From Pseudomonadota bacterium (GTDB taxonomy: Bacteria > Pseudomonadota > Gammaproteobacteria > Xanthomonadales > Xanthomonadaceae), in NCBI GenBank assembly GCA_023391775.1, contig JAEWAG010000230.1:1-10928 (forward strand): a DNA stretch of 10,928 bases, in the 5' to 3' direction. Positions 1 to 6,777 of the stretch are shown piece after piece; positions within the stretch are counted from its first letter, which is position 1, and the number at the start of each line of letters is the position of its first letter. The position numbers and the translations under genes were made by a program. The notes under the pieces are model-generated. The model had not been told where the DNA came from and searched no databases. It saw nothing but the letters and a program-made list of their open reading frames with translations.

Positions 1-164
1 GATTTGATGGCAACCAGGTACATCATCCGGTCGCGGGACCTGACCATGCTGACGATCCGGATCGGCGCCGGGCGTATGCGGATCGGCGGCGTGTCCAGGA
101 TGCTCCGGCAATGCCAGCCAAACCTCAGCTTGTTGAGCCGGTGCTGGATGAGGTTGTGGAACAC
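1..164 (-). CDS. Unidentified conserved protein of the glycan locus, N-terminal part only
   Basis: This reading frame starts with GTG at 164-162 and stays open to the window edge, so only about 54 codons are present. It is preceded by a good Shine-Dalgarno (AAGGAG, 177-172 on the minus strand) with 7 nt spacing, and it begins 36 nt after the flippase stop, so it is probably the next gene of the same leftward operon. The visible part is rich in basic and aromatic residues (FHNLIQHRLNKLRFGWHCR) and continues with a proline/arginine stretch (TPPIRIRP) and then IVSMVRSRDRMMYLVAIKS. The second half resembles the start of conserved proteins I associate with exopolysaccharide loci, some of them glycosyltransferase-like, but that is recollection and the catalytic part is outside the window. 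The function is not assigned. The start and strand are well supported by the ribosome site and position. Confidence 0.7.
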   Translation of the reverse strand, partial: MFHNLIQHRLNKLRFGWHCRSILDTPPIRIRPAPIRIVSMVRSRDRMMYLVAIK

Positions 165-200
165 GCGGATTCTCCTTCGTGGCCGCGGCTGCCGGCGGGA

Positions 201-1757
201 TCATGAAAAGAGGGCAGGGGACCGGCTGCGCAGCCTGCGGACCAGTTGCGCAGCGGTGGAAAGCAGGCGCTGCTCCGCGCCCGCCGGCGCGCCCGAGAGG
301 CGCCAGAGCAGGAATTGCGTGCCCACATGGACGCAGGCGCCGCAGGTGGCGAACAGCGACAATTCCAGCGCGGCCTGCAGCAGCCCCGCGGGCGGGCCCG
401 CCGGCAGCAGGCGCTGCAGGCCAAGGACAGCCAGCGCCATTGCGCCGGCCGCGGCGAAGCTGCGCCACACCTCGGCCACGACCTCGTGGAGGCGGTGGCC
501 GAGCAGCCGGGAGACCTGCCAGTGCCACAGCAGGGCGTTCAACACAGCGGTGGCCAGCATGACGGAAGCCACACCCGATGCGCCCCAGAACACCGCCGCC
601 ACGCCCACGGCCGGCAACCGCACCAGCACCAGCAGCGCCAGGGTCTCCACATAGGCCCTCAGCCTGTCCAGCACGAAGAAGATGTTGGTGCTGAAGGCAG
701 CGAGGCAGTCGACGAGCGAGTAGAGGGCGCAGAGCGCGATCAGCGGTGTAGCGTGCTCCCATTGCGGGCCGAGGGCGAGCCGTCCCACCTGCGGCGCGGT
801 CAACGCGACGCCCACCGAGAGCGGCACCATCACTGCCGCCAGGAAGGCGAAGCCATCGATGAAATGCCGGCTCAGCAGCGTCAGGTCGTGCTGTACCCTG
901 GCGTAGCCGGCGTAGATCGGGCCCCGCACCGGCACGGCGATCTCGTGTACCGGCACGGCCGCGAGATAGTAGGAAACCTGATAGGCGCCGAGCGCCTGCA
1001 CCCCGGCCCAGCGCCCGAGGATCAGGTTGGGGCCGTGCGAGTCGGCGGTCGTGAAGACGTTGATCGCCAGCATCCACTTCGAGAAGTGCAGCAGCTCCCG
1101 CGCATGCCGCAGGGAAAGCCGGGGCCGGTGCGGCGCCAGCCAGTAGCTGTAGGGGATACCCACGAACTTGGCGGCGAGATTGCCGAGGACGAGGCACCAG
1201 TAATCCCGCATCAGGAGCGCGAGGGTCACCGTGACCGCAAAGGCCACGACCTTGCTGACCACCTGGAAGCGGAAGACGCGATCGAACTGCAGGTCCCGCT
1301 GCAGGCGGTGCATGCCGGTGCTGCCGAGGCCATCGAGGGCAATGCCCAGGGCCACCACCATCAGGACCGGGCCGATCCGGGCGTCGCCCAGAAGCGCGGC
1401 TTGCCACTCCGCGGTGGCGGCGATCAGCCCGGCCAACAGCAGGCAGCGCAGAATGTTGAGCGTCCAGGCCGTATCGTAGAGGTCCCGGTCCGCCGTGGGG
1501 TGCCGCACCAGGACCTGGGCGTAACTGGTAACGGTCAGCACCTCGGCCATGGCGATGGCGGCCGATGCCAGTGCGATCAGGCCGAAGTCCTCAGGTACCA
1601 GCAGACGGGCCAGCAGCAGCATGCCAACGACGCTGATGCTTCGGATGACGAGCCGGCCGGCGATCATGAAAGCGGCGCCGAGAGCCACCCTGCGGACAAC
1701 CGATTGAACGGAATCACCATCCATCGGCCTGTCCGGAGACAGGCTCCCGGCTGCCAT
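201..1757 (-). CDS. Polysaccharide flippase, Wzx/WzxC-like (MOP superfamily)
   Basis: An inner-membrane protein of 518 residues that most likely flips a lipid-linked oligosaccharide to the periplasm during exopolysaccharide or O-antigen synthesis. The sequence is a run of hydrophobic segments with short basic loops. Two stretches are characteristic of the Polysacc_synt/WzxC family: LLLARLLVPEDFGLIAL in the first helical hairpin, and RDLQFDRVFRFQVVSKVV before the next pair of helices. The length is normal for about 12-14 spans. I chose ATG 1757 because GAGGG lies 7 nt upstream. An in-frame ATG at 1790 would add 11 residues but has only a crowded GGGGA two bases away, although that ATG overlaps the stop of an upstream frame as ATGA. 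The gene is followed after 36 nt by another leftward gene. The substrate cannot be read from sequence. Family assignment is firm; specificity is unknown. Confidence 0.9.
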   Translation of the reverse strand: MAAGSLSPDRPMDGDSVQSVVRRVALGAAFMIAGRLVIRSISVVGMLLLARLLVPEDFGLIALASAAIAMAEVLTVTSYAQVLVRHPTADRDLYDTAWTLNILRCLLLAGLIAATAEWQAALLGDARIGPVLMVVALGIALDGLGSTGMHRLQRDLQFDRVFRFQVVSKVVAFAVTVTLALLMRDYWCLVLGNLAAKFVGIPYSYWLAPHRPRLSLRHARELLHFSKWMLAINVFTTADSHGPNLILGRWAGVQALGAYQVSYYLAAVPVHEIAVPVRGPIYAGYARVQHDLTLLSRHFIDGFAFLAAVMVPLSVGVALTAPQVGRLALGPQWEHATPLIALCALYSLVDCLAAFSTNIFFVLDRLRAYVETLALLVLVRLPAVGVAAVFWGASGVASVMLATAVLNALLWHWQVSRLLGHRLHEVVAEVWRSFAAAGAMALAVLGLQRLLPAGPPAGLLQAALELSLFATCGACVHVGTQFLLWRLSGAPAGAEQRLLSTAAQLVRRLRSRSPALFS

Positions 1758-2315
1758 GCCAGAACCCTCGGTGCCCTTGCCTATGGTCATCGTCCCCGCC
1801 GCTCAGGCGCCCCTGCCGGCAAGGCGGCCGCTCCATACGCCCCCGCAGGGCCTGCCGAATCCGGGCAACCCTCCCTTGCCAGGAAGCGCCCGAGCACCCG
1901 GGCATGATCGCGGCCTCGCGCCGCGGCAGCGCTGTCGTGCACTTCTTCCCCCCAGCACAGCAGGCGGAATCTGGCGGGCTGACCGCCGAGCATCAGGAAC
2001 GGTGCAGTCTGAAATTCCGCCGTCCCGGCCGCAGCGGCCCTTGGCGCGTCGGGCCGAGCGTCTGGAAGAGGCCGGGGATACGGCGCATGGCAGAAGCTGT
2101 TCTTCCATCGGCCCGGGATGGGCCAGTTGCCGGCACTGGCTCGGCTACTGGCACCCGCGCCATCACCGCCCGCCACCCTAAATCTGCGTTACATTACATC
2201 TGTTGATCGAGGGTGACTGCAACCCTTGCTTGTGTTAAGGTGTGGGTCACAGCTTAGCGCTGGTTTTTGCCTTTTCTGCATCACATTGCGGTGGCGTGCT
2301 GGCCGAGGAGGCGTC
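1758..2315. other. Gene-poor stretch between flippase and small membrane protein gene
   Basis: No confident gene is visible. The best candidate is a leftward frame from GTG 2176 to TGA 1787 (129 codons). Its stop overlaps the alternative flippase ATG at 1790 as ATGA, and its start lies about 10 nt downstream of a promoter candidate. Against it are a weak third-position GC bias over the whole frame, no Shine-Dalgarno, no recognisable domain, and an arginine/alanine-rich composition typical of shadow frames. Only its middle part (roughly 1890-2020, containing FLMLGGQPARFRLLCWGEE) looks coding-like. The stretch could be a long leader, a decayed gene or an unrecognised small gene. The right end (about 2180-2280) is clearly more AT-rich than its surroundings and probably carries regulatory sequence. 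Confidence 0.4.
2193..2222 (-). promoter_or_regulatory. Candidate sigma-70 type promoter reading leftward
   Basis: On the minus strand TTGCAG (2222-2217) is followed, after an 18-nt spacer, by TGTAAT (2198-2193). The second box matches five of six bases of TATAAT, and the first box has the TTG of TTGACA. It lies in the most AT-rich patch of this part of the window, which separates leftward and rightward genes. It would start a transcript near 2186 toward the flippase, leaving a leader of over 400 nt unless a small gene lies between. This is a pattern match only; alphaproteobacterial promoters often deviate from this consensus. Confidence 0.3.
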
Positions 2316-2498
2316 ATGAGGCAGCCTGAGAATGGGCGAAGCCCCGAAGGGGCGGAGGCGCTACCCATGGGGACCGCACCCGTGCGGTTGCCGGAGCGCG
2401 CGGCTTGGCCGGCCGCGGTGCTGACCATCCTTGGCTTCTCACTGCTGCTCTGGATCGCTCTCGCCGCTGCCTTTGGCCTCCTGTTCGGGTGGCGGTAA
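2316..2498 (+). CDS. Small single-span membrane protein, 60 residues, unidentified
   Basis: ATG 2316 is preceded by GAGGAGG (2305-2311) about 5 nt upstream, the strongest ribosome site in this part of the window, and the frame ends in TAA. The frame could be extended upstream to 2226, but those codons lie in the AT-rich intergenic patch and have no ribosome site, so the short form is preferred. The first 36 residues are hydrophilic and proline/glutamate-rich. Residues about 37-58 form one strongly hydrophobic helix (AAVLTILGFSLLLWIALAAA) that ends almost at the C-terminus (LLFGWR). With arginines before the helix, the likely topology is N-terminus in the cytoplasm. It stands alone on its strand, between a leftward flippase and a convergent leftward helicase. 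Small tail-anchored proteins of this kind occur near alphaproteobacterial glycan loci, but I cannot name a function. Confidence 0.6.
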   Translation: MRQPENGRSPEGAEALPMGTAPVRLPERAAWPAAVLTILGFSLLLWIALAAAFGLLFGWR

Positions 2499-2751
2499 CG
2501 GGCGGAGCATCGCGCTCGCGACATGGCCGGAACGGTACCTGACGGCCAGTCCTGCCTCGTTTTGCCGGGCGGATCGGTGGGGTAGCGCAGCCGATGCCGC
2601 TCCACCGCCGGCATCAGGCCGGGACAGCGGACCGCAACTGCCTCTCCCGATCGGATATTCCTCCTGAAAGGCTCCCACACCGACGCACCGGGTGCGCCCG
2701 GGTGCTGGAGGCGTGGAGGCATGAGGCACGCCTGCGGCCACCGTGCGGGAG

Positions 2752-4692
2752 CTAACCCGACCGCCTGCGGGGCGCCGCCGTCCTTCCCACGGGCGGACGC
2801 CAGTCGGCCACAGGCGGTCCCTTCCCGGCCGCGGCGAGGCGCCGGCGCTCCCAGGCCGAGAGCTGCCGCGCACGGAAGGCGTAGCGTGGATCGTCGCGGA
2901 TCAGTTGCAGGTGATCGGACAGGCGGTTGCGCTCCAGCCAGCCCAATGCGGCCTCAAGTTCAGCGAGTGTCATGTCGGCACGCGCCTTCCCGCCCATCAC
3001 GCGCTTCAGCACCGCGTTCAGGCGGTGATAGTTGCCCTGCCCGCGTGGCAAGCGGTTTGCCTCCTCGTCCTCGACCACCTGGGCGGCCACCATCTCGCCG
3101 ATCCGGTGGCGCAGATGCCGCTCCAGCATTGATGGCGTCTCCAGCATGTCGCCCTGCGCCTGGTGCCCGGCACCGCCCGCCGCTGCCCGGCGCGCCGCCG
3201 CGACGAAGGACAGCCCTGGGGCGAGTGTCTCGTAGCGCAGCCCGGTCGCGTTCGAGGCCAGCGGCACGATGCCGTGCCGCTCGCCCTCGTCCTCCTCATC
3301 CTGCAACCAGGGCATGACAGCCTGCCGCCTCGGCTTCGGCTGGCGCGCCACCGTACCCTGCTCGGTTTCGATCCGCCGCCGGAAGGCGCGGAACAGCAGG
3401 TCGTCGGGGTGATAGACAAGCGCGCGCTGCTCCTCCCACGGACCGGCATCGGGATCGACCCGGGTCGCGCGCGCGATCATCTGCTCAAGCCAGGGCCGTG
3501 AGCGGATATGCGTCAGGCTCGCCACGACCGAAACCGAGGGCGCGTCCATGCCCTCATAGGCCATGGCGACGGTGACCAGGATCGCGGGTTCGGGGAGCAG
3601 CCGGAAGGCGGCCAGCATCTCCTGTGCATCCCGCTCGTCGGAAACCGCGAGGCGGGCATCGGCAAGCCGCCTGCGCTCGGGCAGCCGCGCGCGGATATGC
3701 TCAAGGTAACGGCGCGCCTGCGCCTGGTCGGGCGCGACGACCAGGAGCTTGCCCAGCCCCTTCGCCTGCTCGCCAGGCATGAGGCCAAGCCGCCGTCGCC
3801 GCTCGGCCCGCAAATGGCGCGTCGCGTCGAAAGCCTGGTCGAGGAGTTGCTCCGCGAAGCCGGTCCGGAGCGCCGTGAACAGCGCGGCCCGTGTCGTCTC
3901 GTGGCTCTCGTCGAGCCGATGCGGCCCAAGCGCCAGGCCCTCATCCATCCAACTTGCCTCCCCGGCGATCGCGCCGAAGGTCACCGGCAGCACGGCGCGT
4001 TCGGCCAGCGCGTCAGCCCTCGAGTAGCCGATCACGGCCCAGCCGGGTGCGTCCATCTCGACCTCGCGCGTGCGGGCCCGGCCACCGGTCCGGTAGGGCA
4101 GCCAGAGAATGCCACGCCCGTCGGCGCGCATGAGCGTGCCCGAGAGCAGCAGCCGAATTCGGGCCAGTTCGAGGAGCGGCAAGATGGCCCGCGACCACGA
4201 GGCCTCGATGTCAGGGGCGCCGCCCGGCAGCGGAATCCTGCCCGTCGGCTCCGCGTCGCCGAGCGCGGGCAGGTGATGGATCTCGTCGATCACGAGCAGG
4301 TAGCGGTGGCGCGTGAACTCGGTAAGGTGGAGGTCGGGTGCCGCGGCAATGGCCTGGTAGGTGGTGACGTAGCCCGCAAGGCCACGGCAGGGATCGGGGG
4401 CGTTCTCGGCCGCCCGGACCGAGAGGCCATGGTCGAGGGCCTGTCGCCAGTGCGGATCGGCAAAGGCCTCCTCAGCCTGAAGGCGCAGGCTGTCCCGGGG
4501 CACGACCAGGCAGATGCGGTCCACGATACCCGCTTCGATCAGGCGGGCGGCGGCGATGACCGGGAGCAGGCTCTTGCCGCCGCCGGGCGTCACGGCAGCG
4601 AGGATGTCGCGGATGGTGCCCTCCTCTCCCGAGGAGATGGCCTGCACGACGCCGGCAAGCCGGCGCTGATGGGTTCGGAGCGGGCGAGGCAC
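2752..4692 (-). CDS. Superfamily 2 DEAD/DEAH-box helicase, phage/accessory type
   Basis: A 646-residue ATP-dependent helicase or translocase of the family allied to type III restriction subunits and SSL2 (COG1061). All core motifs are present in order: LRTHQ near residues 5-9, Walker A TPGGGKS 35-41, Ia VVPRDS 63-68, TTY 110-112, Walker B DEIH 136-139, SGT 184-186, LLVVAP 316-321, motif V VTVAMAYEGMDAP 373-385, and motif VI QMIARATR 404-411 with R408 and R411 as likely arginine fingers. About 200 C-terminal residues follow (DEEDEGE at 465-471, then a charged helical region) that I cannot assign. No nuclease motif is visible. GTG 4692 is chosen because a TAA lies four codons upstream and the family begins just before the LRxxQ motif; it has no clear Shine-Dalgarno. 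No methyltransferase, integrase or defence partner is adjacent, so its job (prophage remnant, plasmid-derived gene or solitary defence gene) is open. It separates two parts of a glycan locus and was probably acquired. Confidence 0.87.
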   Translation of the reverse strand: MPRPLRTHQRRLAGVVQAISSGEEGTIRDILAAVTPGGGKSLLPVIAAARLIEAGIVDRICLVVPRDSLRLQAEEAFADPHWRQALDHGLSVRAAENAPDPCRGLAGYVTTYQAIAAAPDLHLTEFTRHRYLLVIDEIHHLPALGDAEPTGRIPLPGGAPDIEASWSRAILPLLELARIRLLLSGTLMRADGRGILWLPYRTGGRARTREVEMDAPGWAVIGYSRADALAERAVLPVTFGAIAGEASWMDEGLALGPHRLDESHETTRAALFTALRTGFAEQLLDQAFDATRHLRAERRRRLGLMPGEQAKGLGKLLVVAPDQAQARRYLEHIRARLPERRRLADARLAVSDERDAQEMLAAFRLLPEPAILVTVAMAYEGMDAPSVSVVASLTHIRSRPWLEQMIARATRVDPDAGPWEEQRALVYHPDDLLFRAFRRRIETEQGTVARQPKPRRQAVMPWLQDEEDEGERHGIVPLASNATGLRYETLAPGLSFVAAARRAAAGGAGHQAQGDMLETPSMLERHLRHRIGEMVAAQVVEDEEANRLPRGQGNYHRLNAVLKRVMGGKARADMTLAELEAALGWLERNRLSDHLQLIRDDPRYAFRARQLSAWERRRLAAAGKGPPVADWRPPVGRTAAPRRRSG

Positions 4693-5038
4693 CGGAAGAG
4701 CTTACGCAGACAAACCCGGCAGGTGAATCCCACAAGTTGCCGGAGCCGCATCGGCCCGCCAAAGTCTTCGGGCAACGGCTTCCCGCACTGATGCTCGTGT
4801 TCGGCTCGTGCCATACCGCGGCGCTTGTGCGGCGCTTCAGATATGCGACCGGCAGGGGCGGCGTTCTGCTAATGCCGTGGCACAATCGGTGGTCTTGCGG
4901 CTGCACAGATAAGGAATGGCGACCAGCTGCAGCCGGTCTTCACCGGTGCGGCCATGGTCCAGATAGCCAGACCTGGTTCGGTACCGCTGCCATGAATAGC
5001 CTATCCAATATGTTGAGTTTGGCGGAAAGACATGACGG

Positions 5039-5074
5039 CCATCGGTAGTGTGCCAGAAGCGCCGCTACCGATGG
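5039..5074. repeat. Perfect 10-bp inverted repeat with 16-nt loop
   Basis: CCATCGGTAG (5039-5048) pairs exactly with CTACCGATGG (5065-5074). No T-run follows on either strand, so it is not a normal intrinsic terminator. It could be a protein-binding site or part of a folded RNA together with the hairpin 25 nt to its right. Confidence 0.55.
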
Positions 5075-5098
5075 GCCTGAACGCCTTGCCGACACACA

Positions 5099-5120
5099 GG
5101 CCGGCAATCGGATGCCGGCC
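5099..5120. repeat. Strong GC-rich hairpin, 8-bp stem with 6-nt loop
   Basis: GGCCGGCA (5099-5106) and TGCCGGCC (5113-5120) form a perfect stem around ATCGGA. No T-tract follows on either strand. It resembles an extragenic palindrome or RNA hairpin rather than a classical terminator, and I see no second copy of it elsewhere in the window. Confidence 0.55.
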
Positions 5121-5645
5121 GGCTTGCGCACTCTTGATCCGCAATGCGGCGAGCGCCCACAGGAGCCGGACCGAGCAATGACAACAAACGCTCAAGAGCC
5201 GTGTCCTGCAGACTGCTACTGGCCAAGTGAATTCCAGGTCCCTGGCGGCCACTACAACCATCAGTGCCACACGAAAGCCTGAACAACTCCACCACGGCCT
5301 ATGCCTGCTTCGGTCAGGGTCAAGCCATCCTGCAAGAACGTGAACGCATCAGGCTTACACCAAACAGTAGCGCCGCTTGCTGCCCCAACACCAAAACGCA
5401 TAGTCTTCAACCCAGATGGGCCAGCGCCTCAGTCAACTCACTGCCTCGCCTGTCCCAAGGCATTCAATGACGAACAGTGACCGCCGAAGGAGCCAGAAGC
5501 TGTATTCGCCATACGGCAGGCGAACACGCCAGCCCTGCGCCAACCCCCAGCGCCCGGGCGGCGCCTCCCGAACGGCAACGGCCGAGTGGCAGTCGATTGC
5601 CGGCGGGCCATGCATTGCGGCACGGTCCCAGAGGAGCCGGCTTGG

Positions 5646-6005
5646 ATGATCGCCGACACGAGGATGCGAGCAGAGACGGAGCGTCTCCTTCTGCTCGCCC
5701 TGTTTGCCCGCATGGACACACTCGCCATGTCGGTCGCGGTCGCTGTCCTCGGCGGGCTCGGGATGGCGCTGGCGACAGCGGTCCTGCTCATCGCGGGTGC
5801 CGAGCCGGGCATGCCGGTCGGTCCCAATCTGGCAGCACTCTCCACCTTCCTGCCGGGTTACAGCCCCAGTTGGGCGGGCGCCGCGGTCGGTGCCGTTTAC
5901 GGTGCCATAGGCGGCCTGGTGGCTGGCTTCCTGCTGGCGATCTTCTGGAACTTCGTTCACCTCATCCTGCTCGGCGTCGTCGCGCTGCAGGGGCAGCGTT
6001 TCTGA
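5646..6005 (+). CDS. Small membrane protein, one two-helix PGY-repeat unit
   Basis: A protein of 119 residues, starting at ATG 5646 with GAGGAG (5631-5636) 9 nt upstream. The in-frame ATG at 5586 is rejected because it lacks a ribosome site and would add a non-hydrophobic, low-quality leader. A short charged N-terminus is followed by a hydrophobic helix at about residues 27-50, a loop carrying FLPGYSPSWAG at 68-78, and a second, glycine-rich hydrophobic stretch at about 79-115. The same arrangement (helix, loop with [FY][LM]PGY..S..G, then a helix with G..[YF]) occurs twice more in the next gene, so the two are paralogues. It resembles short proteins often auto-annotated as bacteriophage holins because of their two spans, but nothing else here suggests lysis. 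As first gene of a glycan operon it more likely has a membrane role there. Function unknown. Confidence 0.8.
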   Translation: MIADTRMRAETERLLLLALFARMDTLAMSVAVAVLGGLGMALATAVLLIAGAEPGMPVGPNLAALSTFLPGYSPSWAGAAVGAVYGAIGGLVAGFLLAIFWNFVHLILLGVVALQGQRF

Positions 6006-6099
6006 TGGCCCCCATCTCTCCCCTCCCTGGGCGGCCATCGCTGCGGTCCTGCGATCGCCGGTCGGCTCCTGGGCGGGTCCTTGGTGAAAGGCACGCGTG

Positions 6100-6777
6100 A
6101 TGGCCGCTGCATTCACCCCTTTGCACAGGCAGGAGAACAAGGGTCGTGAAATCCCGAGCCGTGAGTTCGTCACCGCCGCCGTTCGCCTGAACGTCGTCAT
6201 AGCGGCGATTGGTGGAGGGCTGGCAGGTGGGATGTTCATGTTTCTCGTCACCCACCTCTCGCTTCTGGTCACGGGCGATCAGGCCGGCCGCTACCTGAAC
6301 CTGCTCGGCGTATTCATGCCCGGCTACGTCGCCAGCGCAGAGGGTGCCTGGATCGGCCTGCTGTGGGGAGCGGCCTATGGCAGCATCTCCTGCGGCCTTC
6401 TCGCGTGGCTCTATGCGCGCACCGCGGGCGACAGGGTCGTGGATCTCACTCTTTTCCGGGACGATTCACGCGCCGACCTGCGACCGCCAGTACTCCTTCT
6501 TTCGCCGCACTCGATCGGGTTGGCGCTTGGCAGCGTCATGGGGCTGCAACTCTTCCTGACGACGACGTGGCTGGTCATCCGCGGCACGGCTGGAGAGAGC
6601 CCGCACGCAAGCCTGCTATCGAATTATCTGCCTGGCTACACTCCGAGTCTTGCAGGTGGGCTGATCGGCGCGGCCGAGCTCTTCGTGCTGGTCTATGCCT
6701 CGGCGTTCCTGGTGGGCACGATCTACAACCGCATCGCACGATACCGTCATCACAGGGACAGGAGACCACGGGGATGA
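6100..6777 (+). CDS. Membrane protein with two PGY-repeat units (four helices)
   Basis: A protein of 225 residues. ATG 6100 is chosen with GAAAGG (6086-6091) 8 nt upstream; GTG 6097 directly before it would add one residue. It contains two copies of the unit found in the preceding gene. Unit A has helices at about residues 31-57 and 82-107 joined by VFMPGYVASAEG. Unit B has helices at about 136-160 and 184-209 joined by NYLPGYTPSLAGG and ends in FLVGTIYNRI. A hydrophilic linker of about 28 residues (108-135, with DRVVDLTLFRDDSR) separates them, and a basic tail (RYRHHRDRRPRG) closes the protein, suggesting that the tail faces the cytoplasm. The gene lies 94 nt after its paralogue, and its stop overlaps the ATG of the FAD oxidoreductase by 4 nt (ATGA), which implies translational coupling. 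No catalytic motif is visible. A scaffold, partner or transport role near the oxidoreductase is only inference. Confidence 0.85.
   Translation: MAAAFTPLHRQENKGREIPSREFVTAAVRLNVVIAAIGGGLAGGMFMFLVTHLSLLVTGDQAGRYLNLLGVFMPGYVASAEGAWIGLLWGAAYGSISCGLLAWLYARTAGDRVVDLTLFRDDSRADLRPPVLLLSPHSIGLALGSVMGLQLFLTTTWLVIRGTAGESPHASLLSNYLPGYTPSLAGGLIGAAELFVLVYASAFLVGTIYNRIARYRHHRDRRPRG

Larger units (their letters stand above)
4693..5645. other. Low-GC spacer of about 950 bases without a credible gene
   Basis: All frames here are short, cysteine/serine/arginine-rich and lack ribosome sites, and I recognise no protein, tRNA, CRISPR array or transposon end. GC is distinctly lower than in the flanking genes: I count about 58%, 55% and 60% in the three 60-base lines starting at 5281, 5341 and 5401. 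Two perfect inverted repeats lie close together at 5039-5074 and 5099-5120. A leftward frame around 5264-5410 (reading for example MRFGVGAASGATVWCKPDAF) looks mildly protein-like but hits a stop after about 45 codons; it could be a fragment of a decayed gene. The stretch may hold the helicase promoter, the promoter of the rightward operon, a structured RNA, or debris of an acquired element. Confidence 0.5.

Noticed and set aside
246..1907. Long rightward open frame (553 codons) across the flippase gene
   Set aside because: It is antisense to a well-recognised membrane protein. Its product is histidine/arginine/glutamine-rich with no domain, as expected for a high-GC shadow frame.
2709..2733. 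Inverted repeat AGGCGTG/CACGCCT just after the helicase stop, considered as its terminator
   Set aside because: The stem is only 7 bp with an 11-nt loop and no T-tract on the minus strand; such repeats arise by chance at this GC level.
2499..2751. Gap between the small membrane protein and the helicase, checked for a gene or attachment site
   Set aside because: Frames on both strands are short, arginine/proline-rich and lack ribosome sites. No tRNA end or direct repeat was seen.
3508..4791. Long rightward open frame (427 codons) antisense to the helicase
   Set aside because: The helicase strand carries every SF2 motif in order; the antisense product is compositionally a shadow with no ribosome site.
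4590..4814. Leftward 74-codon frame upstream of the helicase with CRVC and other cysteines, suggesting a small zinc-finger protein
   Set aside because: It lacks a ribosome site, overlaps the helicase by about 100 nt in a different frame, and the cysteine spacing fits no zinc-finger pattern I know.
6018..6060. Bulged hairpin between the two PGY-repeat genes, considered as terminator or attenuator
   Set aside because: It is a stem interrupted by a 3-nt bulge with no T-tract, and the downstream gene is evidently in the same operon.
5433..6272. Leftward open frame (279 codons) over the start of the rightward operon
   Set aside because: It spans intergenic sequence and two membrane-protein genes on the other strand. 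The product is charged and low in hydrophobic residues, with no motif.
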